A DNA stretch of 64,000 nt, taken from positions 28,354-92,353 of the forward strand of contig JBCDAU010000021.1 in NCBI GenBank assembly GCA_039185015.1. The letters are read 5' to 3'. Position numbers and translations under genes: made by a program. Origin of the DNA: JBCBSZ01 sp039185015. GTDB taxonomy: Bacteria; Actinomycetota; Acidimicrobiia; Acidimicrobiales; Poriferisodalaceae. Under the pieces are notes generated by a model that worked only from the letters and a program-made list of their open reading frames with translations, searched no databases and was not told the DNA's origin. Shown piece by piece: positions 43,597-52,327 of this stretch (within the stretch, counting starts at the first letter, position 1; every line of letters begins with the position of its first letter).

Positions 43597-45296
43597 GGCG
43601 TGACCCCGATCAACGCTGCGTACTCCGGCCGACGAGCCAACAGCTCGGCGTGGTGACCGGAGTCGACGCACCGTCGGTCGGCGATCAGGGCGACCCGATC
43701 GCACGCAGCGAGCAGGGTCGGGCTCGTCGTCGCCAGCACGGTGCAGCGGCCCCGTCGCGTCGCGACCAGCGACCGGCTGACCTCCGCTTCCGTCAGCGCG
43801 TCGAGCGCGCTCGTCGGGTCGGCCAGCACGAGGGCCGGAGGATCGCGGCGGATGGCGCGCGCGATGGCGAGCCGCTGTCGTTGGCCTCCGGACAGTCGGA
43901 GGCCCCGGCCGCCGATGCGCACCGAGAGCGGAGACGGCTCTTCGAGCAACTCCGTCATCGCCGCCCGATGCAGCGCATCGAGGTGCTCTCGCTCGCCGAC
44001 GGCCGACCGCTCGCCACCGCCGAGGCTCAGGTTCTGGGCGACCGTGCCCGAGCGGATCCACGGATCTCCGGCGTCGTCGACGAGGATGCGAGACCGCAAC
44101 TCGCCCAGCGGCAACGATCGGAGATCGGTGCCCCCGAGTGTCACGTACCCGTCGTCGGGATCGCGCCGCCGGGCGAGGAGCTCGGCCAGCGCGAGGGCGC
44201 TGCTCTGGTCGTCGCAGGCCACGCCGAGCACCTCGTCGGCCCCGACGGTGAGATCGAGGCCTTCGAGACCGTCGGTCGACACGCCGACGAGCGCGAGGCC
44301 ACCTGCGTCACCCGACGAGGCAGCGTCGCTGGACTCGTCCACCGCCGGCGGGGTGGCGAGTGCTGCGCCGATCTGGCGGGCGCTCGCGAGTCCGGCCGCC
44401 CAGGTCACCGCCAGCTCGCTGATCGTCTGGAGCGGGATCGTCAAGAAGGTGGCCAACCCGGTGAAGGCGACGACCTCGCCCGGGGTGAGGTCGCCATCGA
44501 TCGCCAGGTTGCCGCCGACCCAGAGGACCAGGGCGAGGAACAGCGAGGGCACGGCAGCCGAGAGCGCGAACCACGCTCCGAGGACCCGGGCCATGTCGAC
44601 GCCGGCGCGCTCGACGGCCGCCGAGCTCGAGGCGAACCAGGACCGGGCGACCTGCTCGGCACCGAGACCGCGCACCGTGCGGAGGCCGGCGATGGTGTCC
44701 GTCGCGGTCGAGGTGGCCGCTGCCAGCTGAGCGCGCTGCTCAGCGGCGCGGCGCTCGGCGCGGGGCCACAACGGGACGAGGGCGAACAGCGTGGCCGGCA
44801 ACCCGACCAGCACGATGATGCCGAGGAGGGGCGACGTCAGGATCATCAGCGCACCGATGCCGACGAAGGTCACGATCGCTCCCGAGCCCCGGCACATCAG
44901 GTCGGCGATGCCGCCGATGCGCTCGGCGTCGGTGGTCGCCATCGCCAGTGAGTCGCCGGGGGCGCGAGCCGCGCCTCCCCTCGGGTCGTGGATCCGGCGG
45001 GTGAGCGCCTGCTCGACCCGCCAGCCCGTGTTCGCGAAGAGCAGCATCGCGATTCGGTGGCGGATCGCCCCGGCGGCTGCGCTGACGACGACGATGAGGG
45101 CCACGATCGCCGCCCACCGCCCGATCTCGGCCCCGGAACCGTCGTCGACCGCACCGTCGATCGCCCGGCCGACCACGACCGGGATGAGCGCGAGCCCGCC
45201 CATCCACACGATGCCCGTGAGCGCGCCCACGACGATGCGGCGACGTTCCTGGCGCAGCGCCCAGCGGACCAGCCCGGCGCCGTCGGTGGGGGGCAT
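43593..45296 (-). CDS. ABC exporter half-transporter with degenerate ATPase
   Basis: A 567-residue type-IV half-transporter, partner of 41761-43596. Membrane helices fill about 20-300. In the ABC domain the signature LSGGQRQR (near 467) is intact, but Walker A is lost (GVACDDQSSA near 356 has no GKST), Walker B is LVLADPTSALD with the catalytic Glu replaced, and the H-loop His is replaced (TTSPT). It can supply only the signature half of the partner's ATP site. An iron box lies in the divergent promoter region upstream. Confidence 0.87.
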   Translation of the reverse strand: MPPTDGAGLVRWALRQERRRIVVGALTGIVWMGGLALIPVVVGRAIDGAVDDGSGAEIGRWAAIVALIVVVSAAAGAIRHRIAMLLFANTGWRVEQALTRRIHDPRGGAARAPGDSLAMATTDAERIGGIADLMCRGSGAIVTFVGIGALMILTSPLLGIIVLVGLPATLFALVPLWPRAERRAAEQRAQLAAATSTATDTIAGLRTVRGLGAEQVARSWFASSSAAVERAGVDMARVLGAWFALSAAVPSLFLALVLWVGGNLAIDGDLTPGEVVAFTGLATFLTIPLQTISELAVTWAAGLASARQIGAALATPPAVDESSDAASSGDAGGLALVGVSTDGLEGLDLTVGADEVLGVACDDQSSALALAELLARRRDPDDGYVTLGGTDLRSLPLGELRSRILVDDAGDPWIRSGTVAQNLSLGGGERSAVGEREHLDALHRAAMTELLEEPSPLSVRIGGRGLRLSGGQRQRLAIARAIRRDPPALVLADPTSALDALTEAEVSRSLVATRRGRCTVLATTSPTLLAACDRVALIADRRCVDSGHHAELLARRPEYAALIGVTP

Positions 45297-45411
45297 GCGA
45301 CGATGGTAGGCAGGCTGAACTCCCTCGCCGGCCCACTTTCTGCCGGCCTCGGCTCCCCCCGATGCGACGCCGCCCGGACCGCCGCGCATTGAGCGATCTT
45401 TACGTACTCAC

Positions 45412-45430
45412 TAAGGTTGGCCTAGCAGCT
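45412..45430. promoter_or_regulatory. Putative iron box between ABC exporter and FAD oxidoreductase
   Basis: TAAGGTTGGCCTAGCAGCT matches 13 of 19 consensus positions in the 160-base divergent gap. It lies 27-45 bases before the GTG at 45457 and may control both directions. Confidence 0.6.
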
Positions 45431-45456
45431 CAGGCGACCGGATCGGAGCCACGTCG

Positions 45457-46884
45457 GTGCACACGATCGAGACCGACTACCTCGTGATCGGCGCCGGGGC
45501 ATCGGGCATGGCGTTCGTCGATGCGCTGATCGAGGCCGCCGACGTCGACGTCGTGCTCGTCGACCGACGCCACCAGCCGGGTGGGCACTGGCTCGACGCC
45601 TACCCGTTCGTTCGTCTGCACCAGCCATCGGCCTACTACGGCGTGAACTCGTCGCCGCTCGGTTCGGATCGACGCATGACGACCGGCCCCGAGGTCGGTT
45701 GGTACGAGCGGGCGAGCGGTCCCGAGTTGTGCGACTACTACCGGCGCGTGCTCGACGAGCGCCTGCTTCCCAGCGGGCAGGTGCGCTACTTCGGGCCGAC
45801 CGAGTACGCCGGGGAGGATCCGGACGGGCACCTGCTCGTGTCGAGGCTGTCGGGGCGCCCGACCCGGGTGGTCGTCCGCAGGGCGATCGTCGACGCGACC
45901 TACGTCGAGTCGACCATCCCGTCCCGGCACGTCCGATCGTTCGCCGTCGATGACGGCGTGACGATCGTGTCGCCCAACCAGCTGGTCGACGTGGTCGACG
46001 GGTCGAAGGGCTTCACCGTGCTCGGCGGCGGCAAGACCGCGATGGACACCTGCGGATGGCTCCTCGAGCGTGGGGTCGACCCGGACGAGATCAGCTGGAT
46101 CCGACCCCGCGACGGCTGGTTCGTCTCACGGGCGCACACCCAGCCGCTGGAGCTCTCCCCGTCGATGCTGGACTACCAGTCGCGGATGATCGAGGCGGCG
46201 AGCGGCGCCCGGTCGGGGCTCGACCTCACCCTCCGGCTCGAAGCGCACGACATGATGCTGCGGATCGACCGTGACGTCGATCCCCAGGTCTACCGGGGCG
46301 CCACCATCTCGCGTTCGGAGCTCGAGCAGCTCCGGAGCATCGAGCGCGTCGTCCGGCTCGGTTACGTGCAGTCGATATCGGAAGGTCGGGTCCATCTGAC
46401 GTCCGGGGTGCTGGACGTCCGGCCCGGCACCGTGCACGTCGACTGCACGGCGCCGGGGCTGAGCACGTCGCGGCGCCGACCGATCTTCTCGTCCCGCCGC
46501 ATCACCCTGCAGTTCACGACGATGGGTGTAGCGCCGTGGAGCGCTGCGTTGCTCGGGTTCGTGGCGTCGCTCGACGTGCCGGTCGAGGAGAAGAACCGGT
46601 GGTGCCCGGCCTTGGGACGCATCGGCACGATCGACTCGCAGCTGGAGCTGCTGCGCGACGGCCTACCGTTGGAGATGCTCCGTCGGACCATTCCCGAGCT
46701 CGCCGAGTGGAACGCGACGGCGCGCCTGAACCCGGGGCGATCGATCCCGGAGCACCTGGGCGACCCGGCCGCCCAACGGTCGATGGAGCGCCTGCTCGAG
46801 CACTACGAGGCGGCGATCGTCAACCTCGAGGGGCTCGTGGGGTCGACGGCGGCGTCGCGCGCCGTCCGGCAGCTCGCCCGGTGA
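45457..46884 (+). CDS. FAD/NAD(P)-dependent oxidoreductase, monooxygenase-like
   Basis: A 475-residue two-dinucleotide-domain flavoprotein. GAGASG at residues 12-17 binds FAD, PGGHWLDAYPFVRLHQPS resembles flavin-monooxygenase substrates loops, and a second GGGKTAMD near 190 suits NAD(P)H. It is close in layout to flavin monooxygenases and ornithine-hydroxylase-like enzymes but I cannot assign it to one. GTG start. Its stop overlaps the next gene, a siderophore binding protein, by 4 bases, and the iron box upstream covers both. It may modify or oxidise a chelator. Confidence 0.75.
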   Translation: MHTIETDYLVIGAGASGMAFVDALIEAADVDVVLVDRRHQPGGHWLDAYPFVRLHQPSAYYGVNSSPLGSDRRMTTGPEVGWYERASGPELCDYYRRVLDERLLPSGQVRYFGPTEYAGEDPDGHLLVSRLSGRPTRVVVRRAIVDATYVESTIPSRHVRSFAVDDGVTIVSPNQLVDVVDGSKGFTVLGGGKTAMDTCGWLLERGVDPDEISWIRPRDGWFVSRAHTQPLELSPSMLDYQSRMIEAASGARSGLDLTLRLEAHDMMLRIDRDVDPQVYRGATISRSELEQLRSIERVVRLGYVQSISEGRVHLTSGVLDVRPGTVHVDCTAPGLSTSRRRPIFSSRRITLQFTTMGVAPWSAALLGFVASLDVPVEEKNRWCPALGRIGTIDSQLELLRDGLPLEMLRRTIPELAEWNATARLNPGRSIPEHLGDPAAQRSMERLLEHYEAAIVNLEGLVGSTAASRAVRQLAR

Positions 46885-47891
46885 GGTGGGCTCGGCTCGT
46901 CGTCGCGGGCCTGGCGATCGCCGTCGTCACGTCCGCGTGTGACTCCTCGGATTCGACGTCGACTCCGCTCGGGACCACGACGGTCGCGGATGCGCCCACG
47001 ACGACCGACGCACCGAGCGTCACACCGCCGTCGACGTCGACCGTGGCGGCGGCGCAGTACCCCCGTGCCATCGAGCACGATCTCGGGACGACGGTGATCG
47101 AGGAGCGTCCCGAGCGCATCGTCGCCGTGGCCGGTGTCGCCGAGTTCGACGCGTTGCTCTCGCTCGGCGTCGAGCCCTACGCCGTGGCGATGCGGTACCC
47201 GGTCAACGAGGCGGGGGAGTGGGGTTTCGCGCCCTGGAACAGCGACCTGATCGACGAGTACGAGACCTTCGAGAACTTCCCGTTGCTGAACGTCGAGGAG
47301 GTCGCCGCCTTCGCACCCGACGTGATCGTCGGCCAGGGCCCGAGCCTCGCAGACCAGTACGACGTCTTCTCCGAGCTCGCACCGACCATCGCCCATCCCG
47401 ACCCCGCCGACTGGCGGGAGGTGGTCCGGCTGTTCGCCGAGACCTTCGCCGTCGAGGAGCGGGGTGAGGAGGTGATCGGCGAGATCGAGGCCGAGCTCGC
47501 CGCACAGGCCGAGCGCATCGCCGACGATCCACCCTCGGTCGCCTTCGTGTCCCCGTTCGGCGAGGAGCTGATCATCTACGACGCCGAGGCGGGGCCGGGG
47601 CCGGCCCGGGTGATGGCCGACGTCGGACTCGACGTCTTCTCGGCCGGCGCCGACCGCCTGTCGCTGGAGCAGCTCGAGCTCCTCGCCGAGGTCGAGTGGA
47701 TCCTCGTCTTCGACTTCACCCTCGGGCCGGTCGACGAGCTGTTCGCCAATCCGCTCTTCACCCAGCTCCCGGCGGTCGAGGCGGGTCGGGCCGTCCGCCT
47801 CGATCCCCGCAGCTCGTTCTCGTGGATCTACGAGACCACCCGCTCCCTGCCACAGATCGTCGACGGGATCCTGACCACGATCGAGCGCTAG
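46881..47891 (+). CDS. Iron-siderophore ABC transporter binding lipoprotein (FecB type)
   Basis: A 336-residue lipoprotein with a short signal ending at Cys20 (TSAC), a Thr/Ala/Pro tether and a class-III fold with RPERIVAVAGVAEFDALLSLG-type first strand (partial) and NVEEVAAFAPDVIV. Its GTG start overlaps the FAD oxidoreductase stop (GTGA), so the two are translationally coupled. No permease follows; instead a 3' fragment of an ABC ATPase lies immediately downstream on the other strand. Confidence 0.87.
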   Translation: MRWARLVVAGLAIAVVTSACDSSDSTSTPLGTTTVADAPTTTDAPSVTPPSTSTVAAAQYPRAIEHDLGTTVIEERPERIVAVAGVAEFDALLSLGVEPYAVAMRYPVNEAGEWGFAPWNSDLIDEYETFENFPLLNVEEVAAFAPDVIVGQGPSLADQYDVFSELAPTIAHPDPADWREVVRLFAETFAVEERGEEVIGEIEAELAAQAERIADDPPSVAFVSPFGEELIIYDAEAGPGPARVMADVGLDVFSAGADRLSLEQLELLAEVEWILVFDFTLGPVDELFANPLFTQLPAVEAGRAVRLDPRSSFSWIYETTRSLPQIVDGILTTIER

Positions 47892-48064
47892 CCGCGCTCA
47901 CTCGCCCCGACGTCCGAGCGCGGATCCCCGACCCGCTCGTAGGGCAGGCAGACCGGTGTACCTGCGACCGGATCGGTCAGGACACTCGCCCGGACACCGA
48001 AGACGTCGGCCAACATCTGCTCGTCGAGCACCTCGGCAGGAGGGCCGTCGGCGAGGAGCGCCGC
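47888..48064 (-). pseudogene. 3' remnant of a siderophore ABC ATPase (FepC type)
   Basis: The last 58 codons of a FecE/FepC-like ATPase survive: ADGPPAEVLDEQMLADVFGV, then SVLTDPVAGTPVCLPYERVG. The intact ATPase at 56029 ends in the matching GEPSAVITAETVREVFGL and DDPVSGTPLVVPIGS. Upstream the match stops and the cupredoxin gene begins, so the front of the ATPase and probably its permeases have been deleted. It overlaps the stop of the binding-protein gene by 4 bases. Confidence 0.7.
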
Positions 48065-48090
48065 TCGATGGTGGCGACGTCGGCCGCCGC

Positions 48091-48459
48091 CTACGGCTCG
48101 ACGGTGAGCGTCGCCTCCATGCCGAGCTGCCGGTGTCCGGGAACATCGCACCACAACACGTAGGTCCCGGCGGAGAGCTCGATCTCCCCGGCGTCCTCGA
48201 CCTCGGCCGTGGTCACGAACAAGCGGATGCCGAGGTCGCCGCCATCGGCGTCCTCGATGAGCAGCGAGTGGGGCAGCAGGCCGTCCTGGGTGAGGGTGAT
48301 CTCGACCGTTCCGGTCGACACCGAGTACGACTCCGCGTCGAACACGGTGTCGACGGCGACCACGTCCAGCGTCGCGGCGTCGGAGGAGCTGCCGTCATCG
48401 TCCCCGCACGCGCCGAGGAGCGTCGCGAGGAGCAGTCCGAGGGGCGCGTGGCGCAGCAT
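48091..48459 (-). CDS. Cupredoxin-like lipoprotein
   Basis: A 122-residue lipoprotein with lipobox LGAC (Cys18), a short Asp/Ser linker and a single cupredoxin domain. The type-1 copper ligands are visible: His in LLPHSLL, and Cys, His and Met in WCDVPGHRQLGM. It resembles the cupredoxin part of EfeO-type proteins and other small electron carriers. EfeO in this window (62084) lacks that domain, so this protein could act with it in ferrous iron oxidation; that is inference. Confidence 0.85.
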   Translation of the reverse strand: MLRHAPLGLLLATLLGACGDDDGSSSDAATLDVVAVDTVFDAESYSVSTGTVEITLTQDGLLPHSLLIEDADGGDLGIRLFVTTAEVEDAGEIELSAGTYVLWCDVPGHRQLGMEATLTVEP

Positions 48460-48576
48460 TGCGTGACCTCGATCGTCGGAGGCGGGGCGGGATGGATGCT
48501 GATCCGACCACCTCCGGCCTCTGCGAGGCAAGCCGGCTGCATGAGTGGTGTCTGGTGTGCCTAGCGCCGCGACCGA

Positions 48577-49683
48577 TCAGGGCAGCCCGGCGGCGTAGTC
48601 AGCCCATCGCTGCGAGGTGTCCTCGAGGGTCGCGACCTCGCCCTCGGCGAAGAGGACCGCCTCGAGGTCGGCGAGCACCCAGTCGACGCCGAACGGGTGC
48701 GTCGACAACCACAGCTCGCCCTCGACGACGGCGGTGTCGCCGGTGAGCGACGGGAACAGCCCGAGGCCGGTGACGTCCTCGTAGATGCCACCTCCGAGCG
48801 TCAGCACGACGTCCGCGTCGTGGGAGAGGAGCTCCTCTTCGGAGAAGAAGACGAAGGGAAAGCCCGGGTCGACCTCGACCTGTTGGGCCGTCGGCCGAGC
48901 GAGGCCGAGGTCGGCCAGGATCAGCGGCAGGGCGCCGATGTCGCTCGGGGGCGCGAAGAGCATGCCTCCCAATGAACCGATGACCGAGACGCTCGGTGGT
49001 TGGTCGAAGGTCGTGGCGATCCGGTCGGCGAGCCTTCCGACCTTCGCCTGCAGCGCAGCGATGCGGTCCACCGCCGCGTCCTGCCTGCCGGCGGCTCGCG
49101 CCACCACCTCCAGTTGCTCCTCGATGGTCGCGTCGTTGCCGAACAGCACCGTCGGCGCGACGTCGCTCCACAGCTCGTAGTTGCCCAACGAAGCGGGGTG
49201 GTCGGAGCCGATGATGAGGTCGGTGCCCGAGGCGGCCGCCGCCTCGAACGACGGGCTCGCGATGTTGTGATCCTGCGTCGGGATGCCGAGCTCCTCGGCG
49301 ACGACCGGCGTACTGACGGTCAGGAAGGAGAGGTAGATCTCGTCCGGGGCGACGCCCACGTCGAGCAGCAGATAGGCCGCCACCTCGTCGAGGGCGAGGA
49401 GGTGCTGTGGGTCGGCCGGGACCTCGGTCAGTCCGGCGACGTGCTCGACCTCGAAGGTGCCGGCGGCGAGCTGGTCGGGAGGTGACGTGGTCGTTGCGTC
49501 GGTCGTCTCCGGAGCTGCGGGGGTCGTCGTGGCGACGGTCGTCACCGGAGCCGCCGTCGTCGCGGATGCTCCCGAGCTGCCGTCATCACCGTCGCCGCAC
49601 GCCGTCGCGAGGAGCGTGGCGACCACCACGAGGGCCGCACCCTGCCGGGATCTCGAACGGGAACTGTTGTGGGAGCCGAACAT
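48577..49683 (-). CDS. Iron-siderophore ABC transporter binding lipoprotein (FecB type)
   Basis: A 368-residue lipoprotein, lipobox ATAC (Cys29), a Thr/Ala/Pro tether to about 75, then a class-III binding fold with DPQHLLALDEVAAYLLLDVG (family first strand) and a long central helix. It is divergent from a TetR regulator, with a palindrome in the 21-base gap. No importer membrane genes lie next to it. Confidence 0.87.
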   Translation of the reverse strand: MFGSHNSSRSRSRQGAALVVVATLLATACGDGDDGSSGASATTAAPVTTVATTTPAAPETTDATTTSPPDQLAAGTFEVEHVAGLTEVPADPQHLLALDEVAAYLLLDVGVAPDEIYLSFLTVSTPVVAEELGIPTQDHNIASPSFEAAAASGTDLIIGSDHPASLGNYELWSDVAPTVLFGNDATIEEQLEVVARAAGRQDAAVDRIAALQAKVGRLADRIATTFDQPPSVSVIGSLGGMLFAPPSDIGALPLILADLGLARPTAQQVEVDPGFPFVFFSEEELLSHDADVVLTLGGGIYEDVTGLGLFPSLTGDTAVVEGELWLSTHPFGVDWVLADLEAVLFAEGEVATLEDTSQRWADYAAGLP

Positions 49684-49688
49684 ATTTG

Positions 49689-49697
49689 ACAGTCTGT
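49689..49697. promoter_or_regulatory. Palindrome ACAG-T-CTGT, putative TetR operator 1
   Basis: A perfect inverted repeat in the 21-base gap between divergent binding-protein and TetR genes. The related palindrome GACAGTGACTGTC lies at 50430, downstream of the regulator gene and before the ABC exporter. Confidence 0.45.
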
Positions 49698-49704
49698 AAG
49701 TTGT

Positions 49705-50394
49705 GTGGGGATCCCGTCAACGTCGGAGTTGCGCCGCGATGATCGTGCGGTGGCCGACTCGCCGCGCCGGAGGCGCAAGCTGACCAGGGAGCTCGTTGCC
49801 GACGCTGCGCTCGAGGTGGGGTTCGAGCAGCTGACGATGTCGCGGGTCGCCGAGCGCCTCGGGGTCACGCACCCTGCGCTCTACCACCACGTCGCCGATC
49901 GCTCCGATCTCGTGCGTCTCGCCGCCGATCGGGTCGCTGCGCAGGTCGAGTGGCCGCCCCTCGACGCCGACTGGGTCGCCCACCTGCGCGCCGAGGCCAT
50001 CGTGATCTTCGGGGTCATGGTGCGACACCCGGGACTTCTCGCCGCACTGGAGGAGGCCGACGTCATCGCCGAGGCCGTCGCCACCCATCTCGGCGACGTG
50101 AACCGACATCTCCTCGAGCTCGGCTTCGAAGCCGAGGCGGCGTTCCTCGCCGTCGACCTCGTCGTCGACCTCGCCGGTGACTCGGCGCAGCGTGCGGTGC
50201 AACTGCTGCGTCGCGACGAGTCCGGACGCCAGCGTCTCGACGACCTGCTCGCCCGAACCTTCGACGGCGACCTCGGCGAGGTCATGGCGCAGGCGCTCGC
50301 CGACGGGCCGTGGCGGTGGTTCGAGCGCAAGCTCGACGTGGTGCTCGCCGGCATCGAGGCGAGGCTCGGCCCGAACGGTCCGGCCGATCGCTGA
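49705..50394 (+). CDS. TetR-family transcriptional regulator
   Basis: A 229-residue (or 214 from GTG 49750) TetR-type regulator. The helix-turn-helix spans about residues 25-65 with recognition helix THPALYHHVADRSDL, and the C-terminal region is rich in Leu/Ala helices like the classical TetR ligand domain. It is flanked by two related palindromes, before a siderophore binding protein on one side and before an ABC exporter pair on the other, so it probably represses both and itself. Confidence 0.87.
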   Translation: MGIPSTSELRRDDRAVADSPRRRRKLTRELVADAALEVGFEQLTMSRVAERLGVTHPALYHHVADRSDLVRLAADRVAAQVEWPPLDADWVAHLRAEAIVIFGVMVRHPGLLAALEEADVIAEAVATHLGDVNRHLLELGFEAEAAFLAVDLVVDLAGDSAQRAVQLLRRDESGRQRLDDLLARTFDGDLGEVMAQALADGPWRWFERKLDVVLAGIEARLGPNGPADR

Positions 50395-50429
50395 TCTGCG
50401 GTCGGTCGAGGCCCGTCGACCATTGCGCT

Positions 50430-50442
50430 GACAGTGACTGTC
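50430..50442. promoter_or_regulatory. Palindrome GACAGT-G-ACTGTC, putative TetR operator 2
   Basis: A perfect 13-bp palindrome 40-52 bases before the ABC exporter ATG, sharing the ACAGT half-site with the palindrome at 49689. An iron box follows within 10 bases. Confidence 0.5.
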
Positions 50443-50451
50443 GTGTAGACG

Positions 50452-50470
50452 TGAGGGTGACCTAACTCAC
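50452..50470. promoter_or_regulatory. Putative iron box of the IrtAB-like operon
   Basis: TGAGGGTGACCTAACTCAC matches 12 of 19 consensus positions (CCTAAC core). It ends 11 bases before the ATG at 50482 and lies next to the TetR-type palindrome, suggesting double control. Confidence 0.5.
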
Positions 50471-50481
50471 CTGGGGGTGCG

Positions 50482-52275
50482 ATGGCCGAAGACGACGCGG
50501 CAACCGTCGACGTCGCGAACGACGTCGGCGACGAGATCGAACCGATTCCGGTCGGGCAGATCATGAGCTCGGTGCGCACGCCGCTGCTGATCGCCTGCGT
50601 GCTGCGGGCGATCAGCGCCGTGGCGATGATCTTCCCGTTCCTCGCCGTCGCCCGCGTCGGCGAGGACCTGCTCGCCGACGGCCCGGTCGACGAGGATGCG
50701 GTCTGGGGCTCGGTGTGGTTCGGCATCGGTGGGCTCGTGGTCGCCATGGCCACGATGCTCGGCGCCGCGGCGATCACCCACTTCGCCGACGTCCACTTCC
50801 AGCTCGAGATCCGTCGCCGGATGGCGCAGCGGCTCGGGCGGGTTCCGCTCGGCTGGTTCGACGCCCGAACGTCGGGGCAGGTGAAGAAGAGCCTCCAGGA
50901 CGATGTCGGAGCGATGCACCACCTCGTCGGTCACGCTGCTGTCGACACCGTCGCCGCAGCGGTCACCCCGATCGCCTCGATCATCGTGCTGCTCGCCATC
51001 GACTGGCGGCTCGCGCTGTTCACCTTCGTCCCGGTGATCACGGGCGTGTTCCTGTACGCCCGGATGATGTCGGGCTACGCCGAGAGGATGCGGGAGTACC
51101 AGGACTCCCTCGGTCGCGTGAACAGCGCGGTCGTCGAGTTCCTCGCCGGCATCGCGGTCGTGAAGACCTTCGGTGAGGCCGATCGCGCCCACCAGCGCTA
51201 CACCGAGGAGACCGAGGGCTTCGCCGACACCTTCTTCGAATGGGTCAGCGGCATGCTCCGCATCTCCAACCTGACCGAGCTCATCCTCAGCCCGATCGCC
51301 TCGGTGATGTGGGTGATGAGCGGCTCGCTGCTCTTCGTCGAACGAGGCTGGATCGAGCCCACCGAGGCCCTGCCGTTCCTGCTGCTCGGCGCAGGGATCA
51401 CGGCGCCGATCAACGCCCTCGGGTTCGCGGCACAGGAGCTGCAGACCGGCCTCGCGGCGGCGGGTCGCATCGGGGCGCTGCTCGCGACGCCGACGCTGGA
51501 GGAGGCCGGCGACCACCGCTCGCCCGAGGGCCACGGCGTCCGGTTCAGCGGGGTGAGCTTCGGTTACGAGACCGGCGCTCGCGACGCCCTGACCGACATC
51601 GATCTCGAGCTCGCTCCCGGCACCGTCACGGCTCTGGTCGGTCCGTCCGGGTCGGGCAAGACGACGATCGCCCGCCTGGTGCCCAGGTTCTGGGATCCAC
51701 GCGAGGGCACCGTGTCGATCGGTGGTGCCGACGTGAGGGAGATCGACCCGCGGGAGCTCTACCGGACGGTCGGCTTCGTGTTCCAGGACGTCCAGCTCAT
51801 CCGAGCGTCGATCGCCGAGAACGTCCGTCTCGGGCGGCCGGATGCCTCGATGGACGAGGTCGTGAGGGCGACGCAGCTCGCACGGATCCACGACCGGATC
51901 CTGGAGCTCCCCGACGGCTACGACACCGTCGTCGGTGACGGCGCCCACCTGTCCGGGGGAGAGGCGCAGCGGGTGTCGATCGCCCGGCTCGTCCTCGCCG
52001 ACACGCCGGTGCTCGTCCTCGACGAGGCGACCGCGTACGCCGACCCGGAGTCCGAGGCCGAGATCCAGGAAGCGCTCTCGGAGCTGGCCGTCGGCCGAAC
52101 CCTGCTCGTCATCGCCCACCGACTCGGCACGATCGTGAACGCCCACCAGATCTGCGTCGTCCGGGACGGCCAGATCGTCGATCGGGGCACCCACGACGAG
52201 CTGATGTCGGGTTCTGCGACGTATCAGCGGCTGTGGGCGGCGCAGGACACCGGCGTCGTCGAGGGGGCGTCGTGA
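50482..52275 (+). CDS. ABC half-transporter, IrtA-like (siderophore type)
   Basis: A 597-residue type-IV half-transporter: six helices (about 25-310) and a complete ABC domain with Walker A GPSGSGKTT (near 387), signature LSGGEAQR (near 490), Walker B LVLDEATAYAD (near 511) and H-loop AHR. The ATAYADPE form resembles mycobacterial IrtA/IrtB, exporter-fold proteins that import siderophores. The IrtA flavin domain is absent here, but two separate siderophore-interacting proteins are in the window. It is followed by its partner at 52328. Confidence 0.87.
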   Translation: MAEDDAATVDVANDVGDEIEPIPVGQIMSSVRTPLLIACVLRAISAVAMIFPFLAVARVGEDLLADGPVDEDAVWGSVWFGIGGLVVAMATMLGAAAITHFADVHFQLEIRRRMAQRLGRVPLGWFDARTSGQVKKSLQDDVGAMHHLVGHAAVDTVAAAVTPIASIIVLLAIDWRLALFTFVPVITGVFLYARMMSGYAERMREYQDSLGRVNSAVVEFLAGIAVVKTFGEADRAHQRYTEETEGFADTFFEWVSGMLRISNLTELILSPIASVMWVMSGSLLFVERGWIEPTEALPFLLLGAGITAPINALGFAAQELQTGLAAAGRIGALLATPTLEEAGDHRSPEGHGVRFSGVSFGYETGARDALTDIDLELAPGTVTALVGPSGSGKTTIARLVPRFWDPREGTVSIGGADVREIDPRELYRTVGFVFQDVQLIRASIAENVRLGRPDASMDEVVRATQLARIHDRILELPDGYDTVVGDGAHLSGGEAQRVSIARLVLADTPVLVLDEATAYADPESEAEIQEALSELAVGRTLLVIAHRLGTIVNAHQICVVRDGQIVDRGTHDELMSGSATYQRLWAAQDTGVVEGAS

Positions 52276-52327
52276 CCGCCCCCGTCGCCGCTCGTCCCTC
52301 CTCCTGCTCGACCGATCGGAGCTCCCG

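Noticed and set aside
45457..46884. Possible siderophore hydroxylase or synthesis gene
   Set aside because: The flavoprotein has FAD and NAD(P)H motifs but no diagnostic ornithine/lysine hydroxylase features, and no NRPS or NIS synthetase is present.
48546..48564. TAGGCACACC motif upstream of the cupredoxin gene as an iron box
   Set aside because: It shares a core with other sites but matches the full consensus poorly (about 8-9 of 19).
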